A DNA stretch of 33,958 nucleotides. Source: an uncultured Clostridium sp. (GTDB lineage Bacteria > Bacillota > Clostridia > TANB77 > CAG-508). How positions within the stretch are numbered: position 1 is the stretch's first letter; the number at the start of each line of letters is the position of its first letter. This document shows, one piece after another, positions 9,123 through 17,176 of the stretch. Under the pieces are notes generated by a model. It did not search any database, had not been told where the DNA came from, and saw nothing but the letters and a program-made list of their open reading frames with translations. A program made the translations under genes and the position numbers. The stretch lies in NCBI GenBank assembly GCA_947573555.1, contig CANPFO010000012.1, positions 1 through 33,958 on the forward strand, given 5' to 3'.

Positions 9123-9242
9123 TTAATCTTTTTTTACTAAGCTAGCTGGCATTTTTGGTTGATGCATTGTACACCACATTACACAAGCTGTATTAGTAGA
9201 TTTAGCATATTTTTCTGCTACTTTTGCTAATAATTTTAACAT
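9123..9242 (-). CDS. agrD: AgrD-like cyclic autoinducer peptide precursor
   Basis: This 39-residue precursor fits the cyclic lactone autoinducer family. It has an amphipathic basic leader (MLKLLAKVAEKYAKSTNT), then the signal region ACVMWCTM, then the recognition tail HQPKMPASLVKKD (compare HQPEEP in Clostridium perfringens AgrD and YEPKSP in Listeria). A GGAGG site stands 8 bases before the ATG. agrB lies 71 bases upstream on the same strand. The product would be trimmed and cyclised by AgrB and exported as a thiolactone sensed by the kinase at 7645-8991. Two cysteines (C20 and C24) lie in the signal region, so the ring cannot be assigned with certainty. Confidence 0.9.
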   Translation of the reverse strand: MLKLLAKVAEKYAKSTNTACVMWCTMHQPKMPASLVKKD

Positions 9243-9313
9243 AAAGCTTTTCCTCCTTTGCTTATATATAATACAAAAATATATCCGGATTATATTTTTT
9301 ATATTATTTCAGT

Positions 9314-9940
9314 TTAATTTGAAGCATTTTCATATACTTCATAGCCATATTTACTTTTCGTGATTCTATAAGCGAATTTTGTAATCATAAAAGTTTGAGC
9401 AATATAACTAAAAATTATTATATTTGAAATTAAATTATTCTTTATAAAAAATGCTACTAAAAGCCCTGATACAAAAAATATGTAAGACAAAACTTGTTTC
9501 TGTTTCCTTATTTTTTTGCTTAATACAGGAACATCTTCTGTATCTGCTGGTGCATAAAGTTTTATCATAATCATTCCAAATATAGTTGTTGCAATAATAA
9601 AAATATCTTTAGTTATATCATCCAAAACTAAATTCTTTGCCAAAACTGCTACTCCACAATAAAATGTACAAGTTGTTACTATACACCCTATATGTGTTCT
9701 TAAGTGAAATCCTCCTGAAAAAGTTCTATATGGCAATACAATAAGAAATGTAATTAATGATAATTGAAAAACTCCTAATAAATATGCTATTACTAACATT
9801 AGTATAACTTTAGGAACTTCTCCTAAAATTATCTGTAGTCCATAATTTATTATTTCAGCTCTCTCTTCATCAATATCTGGCATTTCTTTTCTAATTTTGT
9901 TAGTCAGAGAGTTTGTGATCTTATCTATCAATGTTCTCAC
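9314..9940 (-). CDS. agrB: AgrB-like peptide-processing membrane protease
   Basis: The 208-residue integral membrane cysteine protease carries RTFSGGFHLRTHIGC, with H79 and C86 in the same spacing as the catalytic pair H77/C84 of Staphylococcus aureus AgrB. An amphipathic N-terminus precedes about five hydrophobic segments. AgrB removes the C-terminal tail of AgrD and forms the thiolactone. The length is normal. The gene is first in an agrB-agrD unit read toward the agrA-agrC unit, an inverted arrangement compared with the staphylococcal BDCA operon. Confidence 0.92.
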   Translation of the reverse strand: MRTLIDKITNSLTNKIRKEMPDIDEERAEIINYGLQIILGEVPKVILMLVIAYLLGVFQLSLITFLIVLPYRTFSGGFHLRTHIGCIVTTCTFYCGVAVLAKNLVLDDITKDIFIIATTIFGMIMIKLYAPADTEDVPVLSKKIRKQKQVLSYIFFVSGLLVAFFIKNNLISNIIIFSYIAQTFMITKFAYRITKSKYGYEVYENASN

Positions 9941-9986
9941 CTCTCTTCTTGTTTTGTCTGAAAATATATTACCACTATATTATTGA

Positions 9987-10016
9987 AATATATTTTTTCT
10001 TTTACAAAACAGTCAA
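9987..10016 (-). promoter_or_regulatory. Candidate agrB-agrD promoter
   Basis: On the minus strand, TTGACT (10011-10016), an 18-base spacer and TATATT (9987-9992) lie about 47 bases upstream of the agrB ATG. The -10 box is identical to that of the agrA promoter. No clear AgrA repeats are visible upstream. The region 10017-10157 otherwise holds no gene, only the 3' flank of the next gene. Confidence 0.5.
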
Positions 10017-10157
10017 ATTCGTTTATATTATTTCACTTTTTATGATTCGTAAAACTTTATAGCAGTTTTATAAAATTCCTTTAACATTTATAAAAAAATA
10101 AAGTTATAAAAAAGCCTTATACCTTTTTAATAACTTCATATGTTAAATCTAATATAT

Positions 10158-10851
10158 TTATTTAAAATCTCTAATATCCTTTAAAATACACCAAGTTCCA
10201 ACACTATCTGGTAAATCTGTAAACACCATTTCCTCTTTAGTTATAGGATGTTGTATAGTCAACTCATAAGCCCATAAAGCAATTTGTTTTCCTTGACCTC
10301 TAGTACCATACTTTTGATCACCAAATATACTATGTCCAAAATTAGACAATTGAACTCTAATCTGATGATGTCTTCCTGTATGTAAATTTATTTTCAGCAA
10401 GCTTAAATCTTTTACCTCATTATAAACTAATAACTCATAATCTAGCTTTGCTAACTTTGCATTCTTTTTGCCTTTATCTACAACCTTACTTATATTATTT
10501 CTCTCATCTTTGTATAAATAATCCTCCAAAGCTCCGCTTCTTAATATTTACGTTTCCATCAACAACCACTAAATATTTTTTCTTAAAAATTTTATCTCTT
10601 ACTTGCTCACTAAGCCTACTTGCAGCCTTTGATGTTTTTGCAAAAATCATAACACCACCAACAGGTCTATCTAGTCTATGAATTAACCCCAAATAAACAT
10701 TACCTGGTTTATTATACTTATCTTTAATATATTGCTTAACCATTGTAAGCATATCTATATCACCAGTTTTATCTGATTGAGATGGAATATTAGGAACTTT
10801 TTCTACAACTATTATATGATTATCTTCATAAATTACTTTCAAATTTTGCAT
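10158..10851 (-). CDS. RluA-family pseudouridine synthase with in-frame CGG +1 frameshift
   Basis: This RNA pseudouridine synthase of the RluA/RluD family lacks an S4 domain. HRLDRPVGG carries the catalytic Asp (D61), and HTGRHHQIRVQLS is the second conserved block. The gene is split. Frame 1 runs from the ATG at 10851 (AAAGGAG site) to codon 106, a CGG at 10534-10536, and would stop ten codons later. Skipping the C at 10536 continues directly into GALEDYLYKDERNN and the complete rest of the domain, about 230 residues in all. No other defect is seen. It could be a fresh pseudogene, a sequence error, or a functional gene decoded by +1 frameshifting. The rRNA or tRNA target is unknown. Confidence 0.8.
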
Positions 10852-10873
10852 TTCTTTCTCCTTTTGTGACAAG

Positions 10874-10986
10874 GGGGTCAGCCGAAATTTGTCTCATCTA
10901 TTTGCCACTTTTTGTCACATTTTGATACTATATTATTATTTTCAACAATTTTCGATATAAAAATGAGACAAATATTACCTGACCCC
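10874..10986. repeat. Inverted repeat pair (GGGGTCAG...TGTCTCAT type)
   Basis: Two 24-base arms, 10874-10897 and 10963-10986, are inverted copies with four or five mismatches in the middle. Each has GGGGTCAG at the outer end and ATTTGTCTCAT at the inner end, and they enclose about 65 bases without a gene. The right arm supplies the last codons and stop of the methyltransferase gene (GVR, stop). The arrangement resembles REP-type intergenic repeats common in Clostridia. No transposase is present in the window. Confidence 0.6.
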
Positions 10987-11856
10987 ACTGTCACACTTTT
11001 CCCATCTACCATATATACCACATGGTAAAACAAGCTTTGAATTTTCCATTGGTATTCCTATTTCGCCAGATTCTAATCTTCCTTTATATCTTTTTCCTAC
11101 TGTTAAATTTAAAATATCTTGTAATACTTTACTTGATATTCCAGTTGTATATGAATTTATCAAGAAAAATAATGGATTATCTGATAAAACTTTTGTACAT
11201 AAATCTACCAAGTCATAAATATTGTTTTCAAATTGCCACACTTCTCCATTTGCACCTCTTCCATAAGATGGTGGATCCATTATTATGGCATCATATTTAT
11301 TACCTCTTCGTATTTCTCTATTTACAAATTTAACAACATCATCAACTATAAATCTTACTGGTCTATTTTGTAATCCTGAACTTTCAATATTCTCTTTTGC
11401 CCAAGTTGTCATTCCTTTTGAACTATCTACATGACATACTGATGCTCCTGCATAGCTACAAGCTACTGTTGCCCCTCCTGTATATGCAAATAAATTTAAA
11501 ACTTTTATTTCTCTTTTTTCAGATTTTATCTTATTTATCATCCAGTCCCAATTAACTGCTTGTTCTGGAAATAGTCCTGTATGCTTAAAGCCCATTGGCT
11601 TTATATTAAATGTCAAATCTTTATATTTTATTTGCCATTGATTTGGCATTTTCTTGTTAAACTCCCATGACCCTCCGCCCGAACTGCTTCTATGATATGT
11701 TGCATTTATCTCTTTCCATTTATTCGGAAAGCTTTTTTCTTTCCATATAATTTGCGGATCTGGTCTCGAAAGTATAATATCTCCCCATTTTTCTAGTTTT
11801 TGACCATCTGCCATATCTAATATTTTATAATCATTCCATTCATTTGCTAATTTCAT
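10975..11856 (-). CDS. Class I SAM-dependent methyltransferase, rRNA type
   Basis: The 293-residue protein has the SAM-binding motif I VLNLFAYTGGAT (about residues 119-130), an acidic motif II CHVDSSKGM, and motif IV IIMDPPSYGRG (about 191-201). The last is typical of the RlmI/RlmK-like Rossmann methyltransferases that modify 23S rRNA. The FKHTGLFPEQAVNW stretch before motif I is also characteristic of that group. It lacks the PUA domain of true RlmI, so the substrate is uncertain. The last three residues (GVR) are encoded by the repeat arm at 10963-10986, showing that the gene's 3' end was overwritten or extended by the repeat. Confidence 0.8.
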   Translation of the reverse strand: MKLANEWNDYKILDMADGQKLEKWGDIILSRPDPQIIWKEKSFPNKWKEINATYHRSSSGGGSWEFNKKMPNQWQIKYKDLTFNIKPMGFKHTGLFPEQAVNWDWMINKIKSEKREIKVLNLFAYTGGATVACSYAGASVCHVDSSKGMTTWAKENIESSGLQNRPVRFIVDDVVKFVNREIRRGNKYDAIIMDPPSYGRGANGEVWQFENNIYDLVDLCTKVLSDNPLFFLINSYTTGISSKVLQDILNLTVGKRYKGRLESGEIGIPMENSKLVLPCGIYGRWEKCDSGVR

Positions 11857-11952
11857 AACTTTCTCCTCTTTTTTTAGAATAATTATATTTTATCATATTT
11901 TATTTGCTTTTTAAATAGATATTTTATTTAAGTTAAAAATTATATTATAAAC

Positions 11953-12150
11953 TTAAAAGCTTTCTAAAATTCTCATAAAACTAAAAATCAAGTAAAAATT
12001 AATTCCAGCTAATGCAACAAAGCAAGAAAAAACTAAAGAAATAAATTTATTTTTTCTAATAAATTTACACATTCTATCTTTCCATTTATCTTTAGGAATC
12101 TCCAACTTGTCCAGCTTTGCATCATACCTAACATTAAATACATTTTCCAT
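11953..12150 (-). CDS. Small single-span membrane protein
   Basis: This 65-residue protein has a charged N-terminal half (MENVFNVRYDAKLDKLEIPKD) and one hydrophobic segment near residues 38-60. The ATG at 12150 is preceded by GGAGGGG at a good distance, which is why I prefer it to the GTG at 12165. I do not recognise the family, and no partner gene is obvious. It lies alone between the methyltransferase and the divergent membrane glycosyltransferase. Confidence 0.6.
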   Translation of the reverse strand: MENVFNVRYDAKLDKLEIPKDKWKDRMCKFIRKNKFISLVFSCFVALAGINFYLIFSFMRILESF

Positions 12151-12291
12151 TCTTTTCCCCTCCACTTATAATATATATGCAAATATTTTTAAAATATTCC
12201 TAATCTAAATTTTTTAGTTTTGATATTTTTTATTGTTAAATATATTATTTAATGTTATAATTTTCTCAAATAATAAAAGGAAGGTGTAAAA

Positions 12292-13878
12292 ATGTTAAAA
12301 AATAAAGAACTTTTAAAAAATATATTAATAATTATTCTAATTTCAATTATTAGTGGTATACTACTTTTTTTCCAGACAAAAAAAGTAGGACTTCACGAAG
12401 ATGAAGGCTACACACTCTCTTCTTCTGTAAGTAATATTAATGGACTTATGTCACAATACGTCCAAAGTGATCATCCTATATGGCTATCTCGCTCTTATGT
12501 AACAGACTATATGACTCTAAAACCTATAAATTACTTCAATTTAGCATCTGTTTATATAAATCAAGCTTGGGATAATCATCCTCCTGTATTCTATACTTTT
12601 GTACATTTCTCTACTATATTATTTGGAGGTTCATTTTCATTATACAGTGTATTTGTTGTAAATATAATAGCATTTATTTTAAGTTGCTTTACCATAAAAA
12701 AAATCCTAAAATTATTAGATAAAGAAAATCTATCCTTTGGAGCAATCTTATTTTATGGACTTTCTATGGGAACAATATCTATGGTCCTATTTCAAAGAAT
12801 GTATATGTTATTAACGTTTTTTGTCTTATTATATTTCTACCTAACATTAAAAATATACAAAAATGACTTCAAAATAGATAAAAAAATGTCCATATATTTA
12901 GGACTAACAACTGTTTTAGGATTCCTTACTCAATACTTTTTTGCAGTCTTTGCAGTTTTTGTATTTCTAATAATGTTAATAAAAATGATAAAAGATAAAC
13001 AAAATAAATCAATTATACAAAAATATGTTGTGAATCATATTATATATGCAGTTATAGGAATCTTATTATTTGTACCTTGCATAAAACATTTACTATTCTC
13101 AAGTAGAGGTCTATCAAATTTAGGCAACACTGGATATTTAGAACATTTTTGGCAATATATAAAACACTTGGCTTATGCTTTTTCTATAAATGAAAATAAT
13201 ACTGCATTAATAATTACAATACTAATTTTATTTGCTATTTGTATAGCCTATTTATTTAAAAAAAGTAAAGAAAAAACAATTATTGCTATGTTTACTATAC
13301 CAAGTATATTCTTCTTCATAATATCAGTAAAAATGACATCATTTCAAGAATTAAGATACATAATGCCAATTATACCATTCATAGCAATTACATTTATTTT
13401 GATACTAGATACTTTATTAGAAAAAATAAAATACAAAAATATTATAATTACTATAATATCATTGATTTTAGTATCTATTGGTTTAATATTCTCAGAACCT
13501 ATATTTTTATATTCAGACTATGAAAAGTGTTTAGAAATTGCAGAAGAAAATAAAGATAAATCTTTTATATATGTTTATGATAACTTTTTTAACCACATGC
13601 AAAGTGTACCTGAAATGATGATTTATGAAAAAACTTTAATTATTAATATGTTTAATGATGAATTGCAATACATTATTAATGATGATAATTTAAATAATGA
13701 AGATTCTTTTGTATTGTGTATAAAAAATTATCTAGATAATAATTTTGTTATTGACGAAATCAAAAATAATACTGATTTTAAAAATGTAAAACAAATTTAT
13801 GAAGCACCTAATTCTCGCTATGAAGTAGGAAATAACTTATATTTAGTTTCAAGGGACGGTTCTAAATGGACAAAATGA
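12292..13878 (+). CDS. GT39-like polytopic glycosyltransferase
   Basis: The 528-residue protein has about ten to twelve hydrophobic segments. An acidic LHEDEGYTL motif follows the first membrane helix (about residues 34-42), where PMT/ArnT-type (GT39/GT-C) enzymes keep their catalytic acidic residues. The block DNHPPVFYTFVH (about 96-107) is also typical. Such enzymes transfer sugars from polyprenyl-phosphate donors on the outer face of the membrane; the acceptor here is unknown. An AAGGAAGGTG site precedes the ATG. The final residues RDGSKWTK are encoded by the 46-bp palindrome at 13851-13943 and are identical to the uvrC tail. Confidence 0.75.
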   Translation: MLKNKELLKNILIIILISIISGILLFFQTKKVGLHEDEGYTLSSSVSNINGLMSQYVQSDHPIWLSRSYVTDYMTLKPINYFNLASVYINQAWDNHPPVFYTFVHFSTILFGGSFSLYSVFVVNIIAFILSCFTIKKILKLLDKENLSFGAILFYGLSMGTISMVLFQRMYMLLTFFVLLYFYLTLKIYKNDFKIDKKMSIYLGLTTVLGFLTQYFFAVFAVFVFLIMLIKMIKDKQNKSIIQKYVVNHIIYAVIGILLFVPCIKHLLFSSRGLSNLGNTGYLEHFWQYIKHLAYAFSINENNTALIITILILFAICIAYLFKKSKEKTIIAMFTIPSIFFFIISVKMTSFQELRYIMPIIPFIAITFILILDTLLEKIKYKNIIITIISLILVSIGLIFSEPIFLYSDYEKCLEIAEENKDKSFIYVYDNFFNHMQSVPEMMIYEKTLIINMFNDELQYIINDDNLNNEDSFVLCIKNYLDNNFVIDEIKNNTDFKNVKQIYEAPNSRYEVGNNLYLVSRDGSKWTK

Positions 13879-13943
13879 CCAAAAAGGGACAGATTTAAAA
13901 TCTGTCCCTTTTTGGTCATTTTGTCCATTTAGAACCGTCCCTT
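13851..13943. repeat. 46-bp perfect palindrome spanning two convergent gene ends
   Basis: Arms 13851-13896 and 13898-13943 are exact reverse complements, with one unpaired base at 13897. The palindrome contains the stop codons of both convergent genes and encodes their common tail RDGSKWTK. Its inner part (CCAAAAAGGGAC) shares sequence with the TGTGCC-type repeats at 15780-15879 and 20841-21070. It could work as a bidirectional terminator; its origin looks like a REP-type element. Confidence 0.9.
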
Positions 13944-15715
13944 ATTTCTTCTGCTATCTTTCCTGTAATTCCTTTTACATTCATCAATTCTTCCTTCGAA
14001 GCTTGCTTTATCTTCTCTACACTTCCAAAATATTTTATTAAAGCTTTCTTCTTCACCTCGCCAATTCCTTCTATTTCATCTAATTCTGAATGTGTGATTG
14101 ATTTTTCCCTCAATTTTCTGTGATAGCTAATTGCAGTATCATGAACTGTATCTTGAAACTTTGTTATCAAATTCATTAAATTTTCTGATATCCCAATCTC
14201 TTTTCTATTTTCATCTATTAATGCTCTTGTTTGATGTTTGTCATTTTTTACCATTCCAAACACTTTTATATCCAGTCCATCGTACTTATTTATAGCATTT
14301 TTTATAGCCCTTATTTGAGTTATTCCTCCATCTGCAAATATTACATCTGGCAATTTACCAAAACCCTTCCCTTCATTTTCTATTGAGTGTGCAAGCCTTC
14401 TAGTTACCACTTCTTCCATACATTTAGGGTCATCTTGTGTAAATACATTTTTAATTTTAAATCTTCTTGACAAATTCTTCTTTATTACACCATCTTGCAT
14501 TACACACATCCCTGCAACCATATATTGGCCTGAAATATTTGATATATCAAATGTTTCTATCTTTCTTGGTAATTTGTCCATTCTCAAAACTTCTTTTAAT
14601 TCTGTTAAAATTTCTGACTTATCCTTTTCTTTATTTTCTAATGTAACCTTACTATTCATCTCCGCCATCTCCACAAATCTTAGCTTTTCGCCCTTTTTAG
14701 GGCTCTTTAATTCCACTTTTTTACCTGAAATTGTGGATAACCATTGTTCTATTATGTGCTTTTCAGGCAGTTCTTCCCTTATCATTATTTTACTTGGTAT
14801 ATTTGGATTATCTAAATAATACTGTTTTATAAATCCTGACAAGATTTCTGAATTTTCCATATCTTTAAGTTCCTTAAAAAAGTAGTGCTCTCTTCCTATC
14901 ATTTTACTTCCACGTACAAAGAAAATCTCTATACATACTTCCAATTCTGATTTATATAATCCTATTACATCAATATTATTCTCTGTCATATTAGATACTT
15001 TTTGTTTTGTAGAAACTCTTTCAATTGCCATCTTTCTATCTCTTAACTCTGCCGCCTTCTCAAACTCCAAATTTTGTGACGCCTCATTCATTTGCTTATC
15101 TAACTCTTTTATAATTTTCTCTGTCTTTCCTTCTAGTAAATCTATTATTTCATCAATTTGCTTTTTATACTCTTCCTTTGTAACATACCCCACACAAGGT
15201 GCCAAACATCTTTTTATATGATAATTTAAACAAGCTCTTGTCGTTGATTTAAAATTCTTACATTGACGTATTTTATATCTCTGTTTTATAAAATCAAGCA
15301 TCTCCTTAGCTGCCCCTGGATTCGCATACGGTCCAAAATACTTTGCTCCATCTTTTAAAAGTTTTCTTGTAATTATTACATTAGGATAATCTGATTTTAC
15401 ATCTATTTTTATGTATGGATATGTTTTATCGTCTTTTAATAAAACATTAAATTTGGGACGGTTCTTTTTTATAAGATTACATTCTAAAATCAATGCCTCA
15501 GCCTCATTATCCACCACTATATATTCAAAATGGTCAATTAAACTTACCATCTTTTTAATTCTCTCTGTTTTATTAGTCTTTCTAAAATATGACCTAACCC
15601 TATTTTTTAGAGAAACTGCCTTCCCTACATAAATAATATTATCATCTTTGTCTCTCATTACGTATACACCAGGTTTTCCTGGTAATTTTTTTAATTCTTC
15701 TTCTATATTAAACAT
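13916..15715 (-). CDS. uvrC: Excinuclease ABC subunit C
   Basis: UvrC makes both incisions in nucleotide excision repair with UvrA and UvrB. Numbered from the ATG at 15715 (599 residues), the order is: a GIY-YIG nuclease (PGVYVMRDKDDNIIYVGKA, about 15-33), a cysteine-containing block (CLNYHIKRCLAPCVGYV), a UVR motif with EKAAELRDRKMAIE (about 215-228), an RNase H-like domain with FDISNISG and FADGGITQI, and C-terminal helix-hairpin-helix motifs (IEGIGEVKKKALI, VKGITGKIAEEI). The ATG has a GAAGGGA site; the GTG at 15730 is less likely. The last eight residues come from the palindrome at 13851-13943, which replaces or slightly extends the normal end. Confidence 0.96.
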   Translation of the reverse strand: MFNIEEELKKLPGKPGVYVMRDKDDNIIYVGKAVSLKNRVRSYFRKTNKTERIKKMVSLIDHFEYIVVDNEAEALILECNLIKKNRPKFNVLLKDDKTYPYIKIDVKSDYPNVIITRKLLKDGAKYFGPYANPGAAKEMLDFIKQRYKIRQCKNFKSTTRACLNYHIKRCLAPCVGYVTKEEYKKQIDEIIDLLEGKTEKIIKELDKQMNEASQNLEFEKAAELRDRKMAIERVSTKQKVSNMTENNIDVIGLYKSELEVCIEIFFVRGSKMIGREHYFFKELKDMENSEILSGFIKQYYLDNPNIPSKIMIREELPEKHIIEQWLSTISGKKVELKSPKKGEKLRFVEMAEMNSKVTLENKEKDKSEILTELKEVLRMDKLPRKIETFDISNISGQYMVAGMCVMQDGVIKKNLSRRFKIKNVFTQDDPKCMEEVVTRRLAHSIENEGKGFGKLPDVIFADGGITQIRAIKNAINKYDGLDIKVFGMVKNDKHQTRALIDENRKEIGISENLMNLITKFQDTVHDTAISYHRKLREKSITHSELDEIEGIGEVKKKALIKYFGSVEKIKQASKEELMNVKGITGKIAEEIRDGSKWTK

Positions 15716-15779
15716 TTTATATCCCTTCACTTTAGTTATTATATACTATTTGTATGTTTGTAAGCAATATATTTTAAAA

Positions 15780-15879
15780 TTTGTGCCAGAGGGGGCGTCC
15801 CTTTTTGGCACACATTAAATTAGAAACTTTTACTTAATATTAAAAATGTGCCAAAAAGGGACGCCCCCTCTGGCACAAA
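15780..15879. repeat. Paired TGTGCCA-type inverted repeats between hpt and uvrC
   Basis: Arms 15780-15812 and 15847-15879 are perfect 33-base inverted copies, separated by 34 AT-rich bases. Each arm is itself a near-palindrome: TGTGCCAGAG... at one end pairs with ...TTTTTGGCACA at the other. The right arm ends four bases before the hpt stop codon. Both flanking genes are on the minus strand, so the element lies downstream of hpt and upstream of uvrC. Confidence 0.85.
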
Positions 15880-15882
15880 AGC

Positions 15883-16398
15883 TTAAGCATCTATATAACC
15901 AATATATGGTAAATTTCTTAAATTTTCATCATAATCTAATCCATATCCTACAACAAATTTATCATCAATTTTAAATCCAATGTAATCTACATCTAGCTCT
16001 ATTACTCTTCTTGAAGGCTTGCTTAATAAAGTTGCTATTTTTATACTGTTGGGATTTTTCTCTTTTAATAATTTTAATAAAAAGTCTAGTGTTCTTCCTG
16101 TGTCTACAATATCTTCTACTATTATTACATCTTTTCCTTCAATACTATTTTTAATATCTTTATGCAATGTAACTGTTCCTGTACTTTCTGTGCCTTTATA
16201 ACTTGAAACTTCTATAAATTCAAATATTACGTTATTCTTTACTCTTTTAGCTAATTCCCACATAAATGGAACTGAGCCTTTTAATATTCCTAAAAATACT
16301 ATTTCTTTTCCTTTATAGTCTTCTTCTATCTCTTTTGATATCTCTTCAATTCTCTTTTCTATTCTAGATTTGTTTATTAATACATTTATGTTTTGCAT
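15883..16398 (-). CDS. hpt: Hypoxanthine phosphoribosyltransferase
   Basis: This 171-residue purine-salvage enzyme converts hypoxanthine (and guanine) plus PRPP to IMP (GMP). The PRPP-binding loop VIIVEDIVDTGRTL (about residues 94-107) is complete. FLGILKGSVPFM holds the pyrophosphate-binding loop, and the base-binding end VDYIGFKIDDKFVVGYGLDYDE is typical of bacterial HPRTs. Length is normal. It is the only obvious purine-salvage gene here and does not form the tilS-hpt-ftsH cluster seen in many Firmicutes. A TGTGCCA-type repeat abuts its stop codon. Confidence 0.95.
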   Translation of the reverse strand: MQNINVLINKSRIEKRIEEISKEIEEDYKGKEIVFLGILKGSVPFMWELAKRVKNNVIFEFIEVSSYKGTESTGTVTLHKDIKNSIEGKDVIIVEDIVDTGRTLDFLLKLLKEKNPNSIKIATLLSKPSRRVIELDVDYIGFKIDDKFVVGYGLDYDENLRNLPYIGYIDA

Positions 16399-16475
16399 TT
16401 TTTAATTTTCTCCCCCTTTATTTATTATTTTATTATTATATAATACATTTAAAGGTATTTCAATATTCAAATCTT

Positions 16476-17141
16476 TTAAATTTCGGTGTTATTTAAGATT
16501 GCGATTAGTTTTTTTCTTATTGGATGCCTTATGACCGTTTTCAATCTATCAGAATTACACCTTCTTGGATCACTTAAATAGATTTCATGATGGAATCTAT
16601 TATCAGTAATATCTAGCTCATATCCATTTTCTATCACATATTCATGCATCATGCTAATAGTTGTAGGCTCATTATCATAAGGACCTATATGCATACATTG
16701 AACACAAACTCCCTCATCATAGCTGAAAAATTCTACTTTGGAAAAGTCTTGTTTTTTCTTATTAGTCGCTTCCTTTATAGCCCATTCAAAATCTTCTTCT
16801 GTTACAAAGTCTGGTAATCTAATAATTGAGATAAAATTAAATTTATCTTTATTTTTATAGTCTATACCATTTCTATTTCCTTCTTGCCACCAGAAACCTT
16901 CAAGTGGTGGAACTACATATTGAAAGTATCCATTTATTTTATGTGTTCCTTTATAACTCATTTTTATAGTAAACGCAATAGCATACAATAATCCTATTGA
17001 ATCTTTATATTCACTATTCTCATCATTTGGGTTCCCTTTACCTCTAACTGCAATATAATTCATTTTAGGAATTTTTACAATATTAGGTTTATTTTTTGGC
17101 ATATAAAATTCCTTATATTCTTTTTTATAATCAAAAGCCAT
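16476..17141 (-). CDS. GyrI-like small-molecule-binding protein
   Basis: The 221-residue stand-alone GyrI-like domain protein starts MAFDYKKEYKEFYMPKNKP, the usual opening of a clostridial family whose members follow WYL or MerR regulators. The fold is a duplicated SHS2 module; the YIAVRGKGNP stretch (about residues 29-38) and VCVQCMHIGPYDNE (about 159-172) are the two conserved half-motifs. Related domains bind drugs or hydrolyse cyclopropanoid toxins, but no function can be assigned here. It lies 35 bases behind another GyrI-like gene and is probably the third gene of the unit that begins with the WYL regulator. Confidence 0.8.
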   Translation of the reverse strand: MAFDYKKEYKEFYMPKNKPNIVKIPKMNYIAVRGKGNPNDENSEYKDSIGLLYAIAFTIKMSYKGTHKINGYFQYVVPPLEGFWWQEGNRNGIDYKNKDKFNFISIIRLPDFVTEEDFEWAIKEATNKKKQDFSKVEFFSYDEGVCVQCMHIGPYDNEPTTISMMHEYVIENGYELDITDNRFHHEIYLSDPRRCNSDRLKTVIRHPIRKKLIAILNNTEI

Positions 17142-17176
17142 TTTACATTTTCCTTTCTAATTGTTCCTAATAACTT

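Noticed and set aside
10528..10530. A TTT homopolymer error as the sole cause of the rluA-type frameshift
   Set aside because: Possible for this gene alone, but it does not explain the other two breaks, which have no such run; the in-frame CGG is common to all three. Kept as the main alternative at this site.
13876..13918. TGA read as tryptophan rather than stop
   Set aside because: TGA ends GT39-like and uvrC genes at sensible points, and Trp is written TGG throughout, so TGA recoding is not supported.
15455..15475. GGGACGGTTCTTTTTT inside uvrC as another repeat copy
   Set aside because: It encodes the conserved KNRPKF segment of UvrC, so the resemblance to the palindrome is probably chance.
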